NCBI RefSeq assembly: GCF_000719955.1 | Contig: NZ_JOII01000005.1 | Coordinates: forward strand, 186,001-250,000 | Source of the DNA: Streptomyces albidoflavus | GTDB taxonomy: Bacteria > Actinomycetota > Actinomycetes > Streptomycetales > Streptomycetaceae | Length of the DNA: 64,000 bases | Reading direction: 5' to 3' | Shown: one piece after another, positions 11,852 through 19,281 of the stretch | How the letters are laid out: each line of letters opens with the position of its first letter | How positions within the stretch are numbered: position 1 is the stretch's first letter | Position numbers and translations under genes: made by a program | The notes under the pieces: generated by a model | The model's input: the letters and a program-made list of their open reading frames with translations, nothing else | Database searches by the model: none | What the model was told of the DNA's origin: nothing

Positions 11852-13720
11852 TCAGCGCAGCCCCTCGTGCATCGCCCTGAACAGATCGCCCTTGGCGCCG
11901 TCGCCGGCGAACTCCCAGAGGAAGGCACCGCCGAGCTTCTGCTTCTTCGCCCAGGCCATCTTGCCCGTCACCGTCTCGGGAGTGTCGTAACTCCACCAGT
12001 CGTCACCGCACTTGGCGTACGCGGTGCCGCCGGCGGTGCCGGTGGCCGGGCACTTCTCGGCCAGCACCCGGTACTCCTCGTTGCCCGCCTCGTAGGTGCC
12101 GGCGGCCGGGCCGGTGGCGGTGCCGCCGGGGGCGTCCTGGGTGACGCCGGTCCAGCCGCGGCCGTAGGCGCCGATGCCCAGCAGCAGTTTCTTCGCCGGG
12201 ATGCCCTTGCCCCGCAGCTTGGCGATGGTGGCCGAGGAGGTGTTGTGCTCGCCCTGGATGCCCGGGTAGGCGGTGAGCGGCGAGTGGGGCGCCGTCGGGC
12301 CCTGGGCGGCCCAGGTGCCGAAGTAGTCGTAGGTCATCACGTTGTACCAGTCGACGTACTCGGCGGCGTCCGCGTAGTCGGCCCGGTCGAGCTTGCCGCC
12401 CTCGGAGGCGTCGGCCGCGATGGCCGCCGCCAGCAGGTCGGTGCCGAACTCGGCGCGCATCGCCCGCATCATGTCGGTCAGCGCCTCGGGCGGCGAGTCG
12501 TCGCAGGTGTCGCCGCAGGCGTTCGGGTACTCCCAGTCGAGGTCGATGCCGTCGAAGACGTCGGCCCAGCGCGGGTCCTCGATCAGCTCGTGGCAGGACC
12601 TGGCGAAAGCGGGCGCGTCCTTCACGGCCTCACCGAAGCCGCCGGACCAGCTCCAGCCGCCGAACGACCAGAGGACCTTGATGTGCGGGAACTCGGCCTT
12701 CAGCTTGCGCAGCTGGTTGAGGTTGCCGTGCAGCGGCTGGTCCGGGCGGTCGGCGACGCCGTCCACGGCCTCGTCGGCGGTGAAGACCTTGCCGTACGCC
12801 GCCTCGGTGTCACCGGCGACGCACTTGCCGTCCCGGACGTCCCCGAAGGCGTAGTTGATGTGCGTGATCTTCTCGGCGGAGCCGGAGGTCACCAAGTTCT
12901 TGACCTGGTAGTTCTTGTCGTAGATGCCCCACTCGGTGAAGTACCCCATGGTGATCTTCGACTTGGGCGCGGGCGCCGCCTTGCCCTTGGTGCGCGCCTT
13001 GGCGGCGCCGCTGAACGGGCCGGTCTGCTTGGCGGTGTCGCGGGCGCGGACCGTGTACGAGTAGTCGGTGCCGGGCGCGAGGCCGTGGTCGGTGAAGGTG
13101 CGGCCGGTGACCGTGGCGACCCTGGTGCCGTTGCGCAGCACCTCGTAGTCCTTGACGCCCTTGTCGTCGGTGGCCGCCGTCCAGGAGAGCGTGGCGGCGT
13201 TCCTGGTGACCTTGGAGACCGCCGGGGTGCCGGGGGCGGTGGGCGGGGTGTCCTCGGGCTGCTCGGCGCCCTCGCAGGGGACGCCGTTGAGCTTGCAGCC
13301 GGTCGGGGCGCCGTCGCCGGTGCCGTTGAAGCCGAAGGTGGTGGAGGCGCCCGGGGCGAGGGTGCCGTTCCAGGAGCGGTTCTTGGCCGTCCAGCGGTTC
13401 CCGTCGTTGCTGACCTCCGCCTCCCACGGCAGGGTCACCTTGGTGCCGGCGGGGAACTCCCACTCCAGCGTCCAGTTGCTGAGCGGCGTGTCACCGGTGT
13501 TCTGCACCGTCCACCGGGCCTGGAAGCCGGTGCCCCAGTCCTGGGTCCGGGTGTACGAGGCGCTGGGCGCGTCGGCGGCCTGGCTGGGGGCGGCGAGGCC
13601 GACCATCCCGGCGAAGGGGATCGCGAGGCCGGTGAGGGCGGCGAGGGTGCGTCTGCGGAGCCGTCGCAGGGGTCTGGGGCGGCTTCCGGAGCCGTCGTGC
13701 GCGGGGTGGGCCGATCTCAA
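11852..13720 (-). CDS. Secreted GH18 chitinase, ChiC type (copy B)
   Basis: A 622-residue paralogue of the downstream chitinase with the same layout: signal peptide ending PSQA, CBM2-like module, fibronectin III domain, short Lys/Ala/Pro linker and GH18 barrel with DGIDLDWE (Glu397). Conserved blocks such as LDWEYPNACG and GVTQDAPGGTATGP are shared with copy A. Differences concentrate in the linker (PAPKSK replaces the Gly/Pro run) and in surface stretches. The start is again TTG (13720) after the identical GAGGAGTACGCC leader. All obvious active-site residues are kept, so both enzymes should be active. The 131 bp between copy B's stop and the distal repeat of copy A contain no recognisable gene. 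Confidence 0.92.
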   Translation of the reverse strand: MRSAHPAHDGSGSRPRPLRRLRRRTLAALTGLAIPFAGMVGLAAPSQAADAPSASYTRTQDWGTGFQARWTVQNTGDTPLSNWTLEWEFPAGTKVTLPWEAEVSNDGNRWTAKNRSWNGTLAPGASTTFGFNGTGDGAPTGCKLNGVPCEGAEQPEDTPPTAPGTPAVSKVTRNAATLSWTAATDDKGVKDYEVLRNGTRVATVTGRTFTDHGLAPGTDYSYTVRARDTAKQTGPFSGAAKARTKGKAAPAPKSKITMGYFTEWGIYDKNYQVKNLVTSGSAEKITHINYAFGDVRDGKCVAGDTEAAYGKVFTADEAVDGVADRPDQPLHGNLNQLRKLKAEFPHIKVLWSFGGWSWSGGFGEAVKDAPAFARSCHELIEDPRWADVFDGIDLDWEYPNACGDTCDDSPPEALTDMMRAMRAEFGTDLLAAAIAADASEGGKLDRADYADAAEYVDWYNVMTYDYFGTWAAQGPTAPHSPLTAYPGIQGEHNTSSATIAKLRGKGIPAKKLLLGIGAYGRGWTGVTQDAPGGTATGPAAGTYEAGNEEYRVLAEKCPATGTAGGTAYAKCGDDWWSYDTPETVTGKMAWAKKQKLGGAFLWEFAGDGAKGDLFRAMHEGLR

Positions 13721-13769
13721 GGCGTACTCCTCAAGGGGGGTCCGGGCATGCGGAGGGGTGGGTGCGCCG

Positions 13770-13811
13770 AGCGTAGAAAGGTCTGGACCAGTGGTCAAGG
13801 GGTGTGGATCA
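13770..13811 (-). promoter_or_regulatory. Promoter of chitinase copy B with one intact and one decayed repeat
   Basis: The proximal repeat TGGTCCAGACCT is intact at 13790-13779. The distal copy (13811-13800) matches at 9 of 12 positions (TGATCCACACCC). The -35 TTGACC is at 13798-13793 and the -10-like TACGCT at 13775-13770, with a 17-bp spacer. The geometry matches the promoter of copy A. Confidence 0.78.
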
Positions 13812-13874
13812 AGGGGGAGTTGTGACGCGTGCGCGGCGGTCCCGTGACAGGGGTGTGAGGGGCCTCGCCGACGG

Positions 13875-14522
13875 TCAGATCCCCAACTCCTGTGCCAGCA
13901 GCGCGGCCTGAGCCCGGCTCCGCAGTCCGAGCTTGCCCAGGACCCGGCTCACATGGGTCTTGGCCGTCGCCTCCGCCATCTCCAGCCGCTCGGCGATCCG
14001 GGCGTTGGACAGCCCCTCGCCCAGGCAGCCGAGCACCTCCCGCTCCCGCCGGGTCAGCGCGGCCAGCTCCGGCGGCTCGGCCCCGGCCGGACGCGGGGCC
14101 CGGCCGGTGGCGAAGGCCGCGATCAGCCGCCGCGTCACCGCCGGGGCGATCAGCCCCTCACCCGCGGCGACCGTCCGCACCGCCGCCAGCAGCCCCGGGG
14201 CGTCGGTGTTCTTCAGCAGGAAACCGGCGGCGCCCGCCCGCAGCGCCCCGAAGACGTACTCGTCCAGGTCGAAGGTGGTCAGCACCAGCACGTCGGCCCA
14301 GCCGCCCGCCACCACCGCGCGGGTCGCCGACACCCCGTCCAGCCGGGGCATCTGCACATCCATCAGCACCACGTCCGGACGCAGCTCCTCGGCGAGCCGC
14401 ACCGCCGCCTCCCCGTCCGCCGCCTCCCCGGCCACCTCGATGTCCGGCGCGCTGCCCAGGATCAGCACCAGCCCCGCCCGCACCGCCGACTGGTCCTCCG
14501 CCACCACCACACGGATCACCAC
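13875..14522 (-). CDS. NarL/FixJ-family response regulator
   Basis: A 215-residue response regulator. The receiver domain (1-120) has the acidic pair in VVVAEDQ, the phosphoacceptor Asp in DVVLMDVQMP and the conserved Lys in LLKNTD. The C-terminal LuxR-type helix-turn-helix (about 150-210) reads LTRREREVLGCLGEGLSNA and ends in the recognition helix AEATAKTHVSRVLGKLG. It starts at GTG 14522, seven bases after the stop of the histidine kinase gene, so the two form one operon. Neighbouring chitinases suggest but do not show a link; the target genes are unknown. Confidence 0.92.
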   Translation of the reverse strand: MVIRVVVAEDQSAVRAGLVLILGSAPDIEVAGEAADGEAAVRLAEELRPDVVLMDVQMPRLDGVSATRAVVAGGWADVLVLTTFDLDEYVFGALRAGAAGFLLKNTDAPGLLAAVRTVAAGEGLIAPAVTRRLIAAFATGRAPRPAGAEPPELAALTRREREVLGCLGEGLSNARIAERLEMAEATAKTHVSRVLGKLGLRSRAQAALLAQELGI

Positions 14523-14528
14523 CGCGCC

Positions 14529-15794
14529 TCACCTCTCCCTCGTGTCACCCAGGCCGTCGTCGTCCGCCTGGCCGGAAACCGTCCCTCGCGGGCCGCCCTC
14601 CGCCTCCCCGAGCGGCAGCACCGCCCGGACCTCCCACCGCCGCTCCCCGCCCGTCCCGGCCCCGGCCACCGGCCCCGCCGCGAAGCTCCCGCCCAGCAGC
14701 TCCGCCCGCTCCCGCATCCCCACCAGCCCGGCCCCGGACCCGGGCACACGCGGCCCCGGTCGCGCCCGGGGCCCGAGCGGCGAGACCACCCGCACCGTCA
14801 GCGCCCCGTCCGCCCGGCCGAGCACGGCGTCGACGGGGCCCGGGGCACCGTGCTTGAGCGCGTTGGTCAGCGACTCCTGCACGATCCGGTACGCGGCGAG
14901 ACCGACCGGCGCCGGAGGCGGCGGGCCGGCCGGGGGAAGGGTGAAACGCCGTACGTCCAGGCCGTTGGCGCGGGCCTGTTCCACGAGGGTGCCCAGCCCG
15001 TCCAGGGTCGGCGCCACCGAGGGGGCGTCGGTCTCCTCGGCGCGCAGCACCTCGATCAGCCGGCGCATCTCGGCCAGGCCCGCCACGCTGTTCTCCCGGA
15101 TCACCCCGAGGGCGCGGCGGCTGGTGGCCTCGTCGTCCAGGGAGAGCGCGGCCGTGGAGTGGATGGCGATGGCGGAGAGGTGGCCCGCGACCAGGTCGTG
15201 CAACTCCCGGGCCATCCGCGCCCGTTCGTCGGTGACCGCCTGGACCCGGTCCATCTCGGCCAGCAGGGCCGTCTGCTCGGCGCGCAGCCGGGCCGCCGCC
15301 GCGGCCTCGCGGTGGTTGCGCAGCATCGCGCCCGTGGTCGCCGGGCCGAAGAAGATCACGCCGACCACCAGGCCGACCAAAAGGGCCTGCGGCTCCCGGA
15401 ACCAGGCCAGCAGGGCCAGCGTCACCGCCACCGTGACCAGGCCGGTCACGGCGGGCAGCCGCCGGGCCCGGGCGGGCGGGCCGTAGAGCGCCGCCGCGTA
15501 GACCAGGTCGGTGTACATGAGCACGGTCGCCAGCGAGCCCACCGTGAACTGGTCGGCGACGAGGGCGACCGTGCCGACCGCGAGGCCGCACCCCGTCCAG
15601 CTGCGGCGCAGCAGCTCCGCGCCGGCGGTCGCCGCCAGCGGCAGCAGCGTCCAGGCGGCGCTGTTGTCGGTCGGGACGGTGGGCGCCGCGATCCGGGTGT
15701 GCAGGCCGAGCCCCCACAGGAGCAGCCCGCCGAGCAGCCCCAAGAGCGCGATCAGCACGTCGAACCGGGGCGGGCGGGGCGGCAGGCGGAACAT
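14529..15794 (-). CDS. NarL-type sensor histidine kinase
   Basis: The kinase partner of the regulator just downstream. The N-terminal half has about five membrane segments (residues 10-180) and no large extracellular domain, so it probably senses within or near the membrane. A HisKA_3 phosphoacceptor motif (ARELHDLVAGHLSAIAIHS) follows, then an HATPase domain with the N-box region AYRIVQESLTNALKHG and the terminal GMRERAELLGG. I use the ATG at 15794 (MFRLPPRPP), which follows GGGAG; five upstream codons in frame lack a ribosome binding site. Length is 421 residues. Confidence 0.9.
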   Translation of the reverse strand: MFRLPPRPPRFDVLIALLGLLGGLLLWGLGLHTRIAAPTVPTDNSAAWTLLPLAATAGAELLRRSWTGCGLAVGTVALVADQFTVGSLATVLMYTDLVYAAALYGPPARARRLPAVTGLVTVAVTLALLAWFREPQALLVGLVVGVIFFGPATTGAMLRNHREAAAAARLRAEQTALLAEMDRVQAVTDERARMARELHDLVAGHLSAIAIHSTAALSLDDEATSRRALGVIRENSVAGLAEMRRLIEVLRAEETDAPSVAPTLDGLGTLVEQARANGLDVRRFTLPPAGPPPPAPVGLAAYRIVQESLTNALKHGAPGPVDAVLGRADGALTVRVVSPLGPRARPGPRVPGSGAGLVGMRERAELLGGSFAAGPVAGAGTGGERRWEVRAVLPLGEAEGGPRGTVSGQADDDGLGDTRER

Positions 15795-15992
15795 GCTCCC
15801 ATCCAACACGCCGCCCGGGCCGTCCGCGCGGACCCACGGGCCCCTTCCCCGCGTCCGCCGCTACATCGAAAGGCGCAGCCCCGGATCGTCTGCCGCGACG
15901 ACGCCGCGCGCCCGGCCCCGCCCGAGGATGGAAGGCGGAACGGGCCACCTCGCCGTGCGGCCCGGCCGCCGGAGCCCGAGGGGGAGCACGCC

Positions 15993-16616
15993 GTGATCGT
16001 CACGCTCATCGTCATCTGCGAGGTGGGCTTCTGGGTCCTGCTCGCAGCCGGGCTCGGCCTGCGCTACCTGGCGAAGATGCCCCGCACCGGCGCCGCCCTG
16101 CTGCTCTGCGAGCCGCTGCTGGAGGTCGTCCTCCTCGTCGTCACCGTCCTGGACCTGCGGGCCGGGGCCGACCCCGACTGGAAGCACGGCCTGGCGGCGG
16201 TCTACATCGGCTACACCGCCGCCTTCGGCCACTACACCGTCCGCTGGCTCGACGGCCACGCCCGCCACCGCCTCGCCGGCGGCCCGCCGCCCGTCAAGCC
16301 CCCGCGCTTCGGCGCCGCCCGCGCCCGCCACGAGGTCAGGCTCTGGCTGCGTACCGTGGCGGGCGCGGGGCTCGCCGCGGCCCTCCTCCAGATCGGCGTC
16401 TGGTACGTCGACGACCCCGAGCGCACCGCCTCCCTCACCTCCTGGCAGGGGTTCGCCGGGCGCGCCGTCCTCATCCACGGCCTCATCGCCCTCTCGTACG
16501 TGCTGTGGCCGAAGAAGCCGAAGGGGGAGGGCGGGGGGAACCCGCCCGAGGCCGCCGCCGGGGCCGGGGCGGGGAAGGACGCGGTCCGTCCGGTGGAGCA
16601 CCGGGCCGGGCGGTAG
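15993..16616 (+). CDS. Polytopic membrane protein of unknown function
   Basis: A 207-residue protein with about five hydrophobic segments (residues 3-24, 36-53, 68-86, 118-136 and 150-168) and a charged Gly/Ala-rich tail. No family signature was recognised. The frame stays open far upstream, but the GTG at 15993 has GGGGGAG (15980-15986) before it and begins directly with the first membrane helix, so I take it as the start. It diverges from the histidine kinase and converges on the cobalamin adenosyltransferase gene. Confidence 0.7.
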   Translation: MIVTLIVICEVGFWVLLAAGLGLRYLAKMPRTGAALLLCEPLLEVVLLVVTVLDLRAGADPDWKHGLAAVYIGYTAAFGHYTVRWLDGHARHRLAGGPPPVKPPRFGAARARHEVRLWLRTVAGAGLAAALLQIGVWYVDDPERTASLTSWQGFAGRAVLIHGLIALSYVLWPKKPKGEGGGNPPEAAAGAGAGKDAVRPVEHRAGR

Positions 16617-16627
16617 CGGACGCCCCC

Positions 16628-17200
16628 TCAGCGCTCCCCGCCGGGCACCCACAGCACGTCGCCGACCTCCTTGTTGGCCACCCGGGCCAGGATGAACAAA
16701 AGGTCGGAGAGGCGGTTGAGGTAGGTCGCGGCGAGCGGGTTCATGGTGTCGCCGAAGACCTCCGCAGCCGCCCAGGTCGAACGCTCCGCGCGCCGCACCA
16801 CGGTGCACGCCTGGTGGAGCAGGGCGGCACCCGGCGTACCGCCGGGGAGGATGAACGACCGCAGCTTCTCGACCTGTTCGAGGTAGGTGTCGCAGTCGGC
16901 CTCCAGCTTGTCGATGTACGACTGCTCCACCCGCAGCGGCGGGTACTCCGGGTTCTCCACGACCGGCGTGGAGAGGTCGGCGCCCACGTCGAACAGGTCG
17001 TTCTGGACGCGGAGCAGGACCTTGGCGATGGACTCGGGCAGATTCCCGAGGGCCAGCGCGGTGCCGATGGCGGCGTTGGCCTCGTTGGCGTCGGCGTAGG
17101 CGGCGATGCGCGGATCGGTCTTGGCGGTGCGGCTCATGTCGCCGAGGGCGGTGGTGCCCTTGTCCCCGGTGCGCGTGTAGATGCGTGTCAGATTGACCAT
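16628..17200 (-). CDS. PduO-type ATP:cob(I)alamin adenosyltransferase
   Basis: This enzyme moves the adenosyl group of ATP onto cob(I)alamin to form adenosylcobalamin, the cofactor of the acyl-CoA mutases. The 190-residue protein shows the PduO-family hallmarks: TRIYTRTGDKGTTALG near the N-terminus (ATP-binding), DANEANAAIG near residue 40 and RRAERSTWAA followed by YLNRLSDLLFILAR near the C-terminus. The start ATG at 17200 gives the usual length. It is separated by 180 bp from the divergent hydroxyacyl-CoA dehydrogenase gene. The icmA and meaB genes in the same window are plausible users of its product. Confidence 0.93.
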   Translation of the reverse strand: MVNLTRIYTRTGDKGTTALGDMSRTAKTDPRIAAYADANEANAAIGTALALGNLPESIAKVLLRVQNDLFDVGADLSTPVVENPEYPPLRVEQSYIDKLEADCDTYLEQVEKLRSFILPGGTPGAALLHQACTVVRRAERSTWAAAEVFGDTMNPLAATYLNRLSDLLFILARVANKEVGDVLWVPGGER

Positions 17201-17380
17201 GCGGCCAGCGTAATGACGCCGCCTCGCCGCCGCGCGCCACGCCGTACCCGCGTCCGTGCCCCCGCCCGTGTGATGTCCGCCCCTTGAGACGTGATGCGCG
17301 TTACCAACCGCCCCACGCGGGCCGCCGGACCGCTACTCTCCGCCGAAGAGACAGAGGCAAACAGTGCGTTAGGGGATGTC

Positions 17381-18229
17381 GTGGCACGCAAGCTCGCCGT
17401 CATCGGAGCCGGACTCATGGGTTCGGGAATCGCTCAGGTCTCCGCCCAGGCGGGCTGGGACGTCGTCCTGCGCGACGTCACCGACGCCGCCCTGACGCGG
17501 GGGACGGACGGCATCAAGTCCTCCTTCGACCGGTTCGTGGCCAAGGGCAAGCTCTCCACCGAGGACGCCGAGGCGGCGCTCGGCCGGATCACCACCACGA
17601 CCGACCTGGAAGGCGCCGCCGACGCCGACATCGTGGTCGAGGCCGTCTTCGAACAGCTCGACGTCAAGCACGAGATCTTCCGCACCCTCGACAAGCTGGT
17701 CCGCGAGGACACGGTGCTCGCCTCGAACACCTCCGCCATCCCGATCACCAAGATCGCCGCGGTCACCGAGCGGCCGGAGCGGGTCGTCGGCGCGCACTTC
17801 TTCTCGCCGGTCCCGATGATGCAGCTCTGCGAACTGGTCCGGGGCTACAAGACCAGCGACGAAACCCTCGCCAGGACCCGGGAGTTCGCCGAGTCCACCG
17901 GCAAGACCTGCATCGTCGTCAACCGCGACGTGGCCGGCTTCGTCACCACCCGCCTCATCTCGGCCCTGGTCGTCGAGGCCGCCAAGCTGTACGAGTCGGG
18001 CGTCGCCACCGCCGAGGACATCGACCTCGCCTGCAAGCTCGGCTTCGGCCACGCCATGGGGCCGCTCACCACCGCGGACCTGACCGGCGTCGACATCCTG
18101 CTGCACGCCACGCAGAACATCTACACCGAGTCGCAGGACGAGAAGTTCGCGCCGCCGGAGCTGATGCGCCGCATGGTCGACGCCGGCGACCTCGGCCGCA
18201 AGAGCGGCGAGGGCTTCTACTCGTACTGA
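17381..18229 (+). CDS. 3-hydroxybutyryl-CoA dehydrogenase
   Basis: NAD(P)-dependent interconversion of 3-hydroxybutyryl-CoA and acetoacetyl-CoA. The Rossmann motif VIGAGLMGSGIAQ is at residues 6-18. The catalytic His of VGAHFFSPVPMMQ, the Glu of LCELV and the Asn of NRDVAGF are all present, and the C-terminal dimerisation domain ends KSGEGFYSY. The start is taken at GTG 17381 (VARKLAVIGAG), giving 282 residues, the normal length; an in-frame ATG at 17291 would add 30 residues ahead of the dinucleotide fold. AGGGGA at 17371-17376 is a close ribosome binding site. Confidence 0.92.
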   Translation: MARKLAVIGAGLMGSGIAQVSAQAGWDVVLRDVTDAALTRGTDGIKSSFDRFVAKGKLSTEDAEAALGRITTTTDLEGAADADIVVEAVFEQLDVKHEIFRTLDKLVREDTVLASNTSAIPITKIAAVTERPERVVGAHFFSPVPMMQLCELVRGYKTSDETLARTREFAESTGKTCIVVNRDVAGFVTTRLISALVVEAAKLYESGVATAEDIDLACKLGFGHAMGPLTTADLTGVDILLHATQNIYTESQDEKFAPPELMRRMVDAGDLGRKSGEGFYSY

Positions 18230-18636
18230 CCTCCGCGCCGGGTCCGCCCCCTCGGGGTGCGGGCCCGTCCGCACCCGCGTGGGAGCGCGCCCGCGCCCGG
18301 GGGAACCCTTCGCACCGCCGTCCGTACGGGCGGGCCACCGTCGCACCTCAGTTCCGCCCGGGCGGCACCGGCAGCACACCACCCTCACCCCCACGGGTGA
18401 ATTCGGTATCGGTTCGCTTACAGGCGGCAACTTCTGTGTGCATGAGCCAGTCAGTTGCAGTGACATACGCAGTGACACCACACGACCCACCCGGGGCGGC
18501 ACCCGGCTCCGGCGGCCCACCAGGCTCCCCGGAGTCCGCGAGATCCTCCGTCACCCCGGGCGCCACCGGCGGCCCTGACCGAGCCGCCCGCGGACGCCAC
18601 CTCCGCAGCCCACGCCAGCAGACCCGGGGAGCGCAT
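18230..18636. other. Gap between the dehydrogenase and STAS genes
   Basis: This 407-bp stretch may include an alternative 5' end of the STAS gene: the frame is open from an ATG at 18442 (MSQSVAVTY) and would add 65 Pro/Gly/Ala-rich residues. A direct repeat GCAGTGACA occurs at 18457-18465 and 18469-18477. The rest shows no gene or strong signal. Confidence 0.45.
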
Positions 18637-18960
18637 ATGTACATCAGGGGCGACCATGCCGAGCTGGTCGTCGGGGGCCGCCTCGACGTCCGCAGCGCGG
18701 CGGACGCCCGGACGGTCCTGCACTCCGCCGTGGACGACGGCGCCGGGGACCTCGTCCTCGACCTGGCCGCCCTCGACTCCTGGGACGCCACCGGGCTCGG
18801 CGTCATCATGGGTGCCCACCGCCGCGCCGGCCGCTGCGGCCGCCGCCTCGTCCTGCGCTCCGTACCGCCGCAGATGCAGCGGCTCCTGGTCGCCACCCGC
18901 CTCCACCGCATCCTCGCCATCGAGGGCGGCATCGGCCTGGACTCCCTGCCCCGCGCCTGA
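18637..18960 (+). CDS. STAS-domain anti-sigma factor antagonist
   Basis: A 107-residue single STAS domain of the SpoIIAA/BldG type, which binds and neutralises an anti-sigma kinase until it is phosphorylated. The strand-loop-helix around the phosphorylation site reads LDSWDATGLGVIMG: a Thr occupies the position of the usual acceptor Ser. The ATG at 18637 follows GGGGAG (18626-18631) by five bases. No anti-sigma factor or sigma factor gene is nearby, so its partner must be encoded elsewhere. A longer version from ATG 18442 is possible. Confidence 0.82.
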   Translation: MYIRGDHAELVVGGRLDVRSAADARTVLHSAVDDGAGDLVLDLAALDSWDATGLGVIMGAHRRAGRCGRRLVLRSVPPQMQRLLVATRLHRILAIEGGIGLDSLPRA

Positions 18961-19281
18961 GCGGCGGGCGGGGAGCGGCGCCGGCCGCCGGGGGACCGGA
19001 GAGGGCCAATCCGGGCGTTCCCGAGGGATCAGCGCACAATCCTCATGAGACCGTGACCTCCCGGGCCCCGGACCACCCCGGCTTGTCCTGGATACTGGCC
19101 GAAGGCTTATGGTTCGGTCCCGTCCGCTGTCCTCATGCCCGGCGCCCCACGTGTCCGGCGGCAGCGGAGACCCGACGCGCCGCACCGACGCTTTCCGGAC
19201 CGGGCTGCGGCACCCGCCCCCCGGCCGGACGGGGCGGCGGCCGGGCACGCGGTACGGCACGACGCTATGGGGGCTTCAGCC
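18961..19281. other. Gap upstream of the membrane ATPase gene
   Basis: This 321-bp region holds no independent gene that I can support. The frame of the downstream ATPase is open back to 19135, but composition and ribosome binding sites favour the later start. No promoter elements stand out. Confidence 0.4.
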
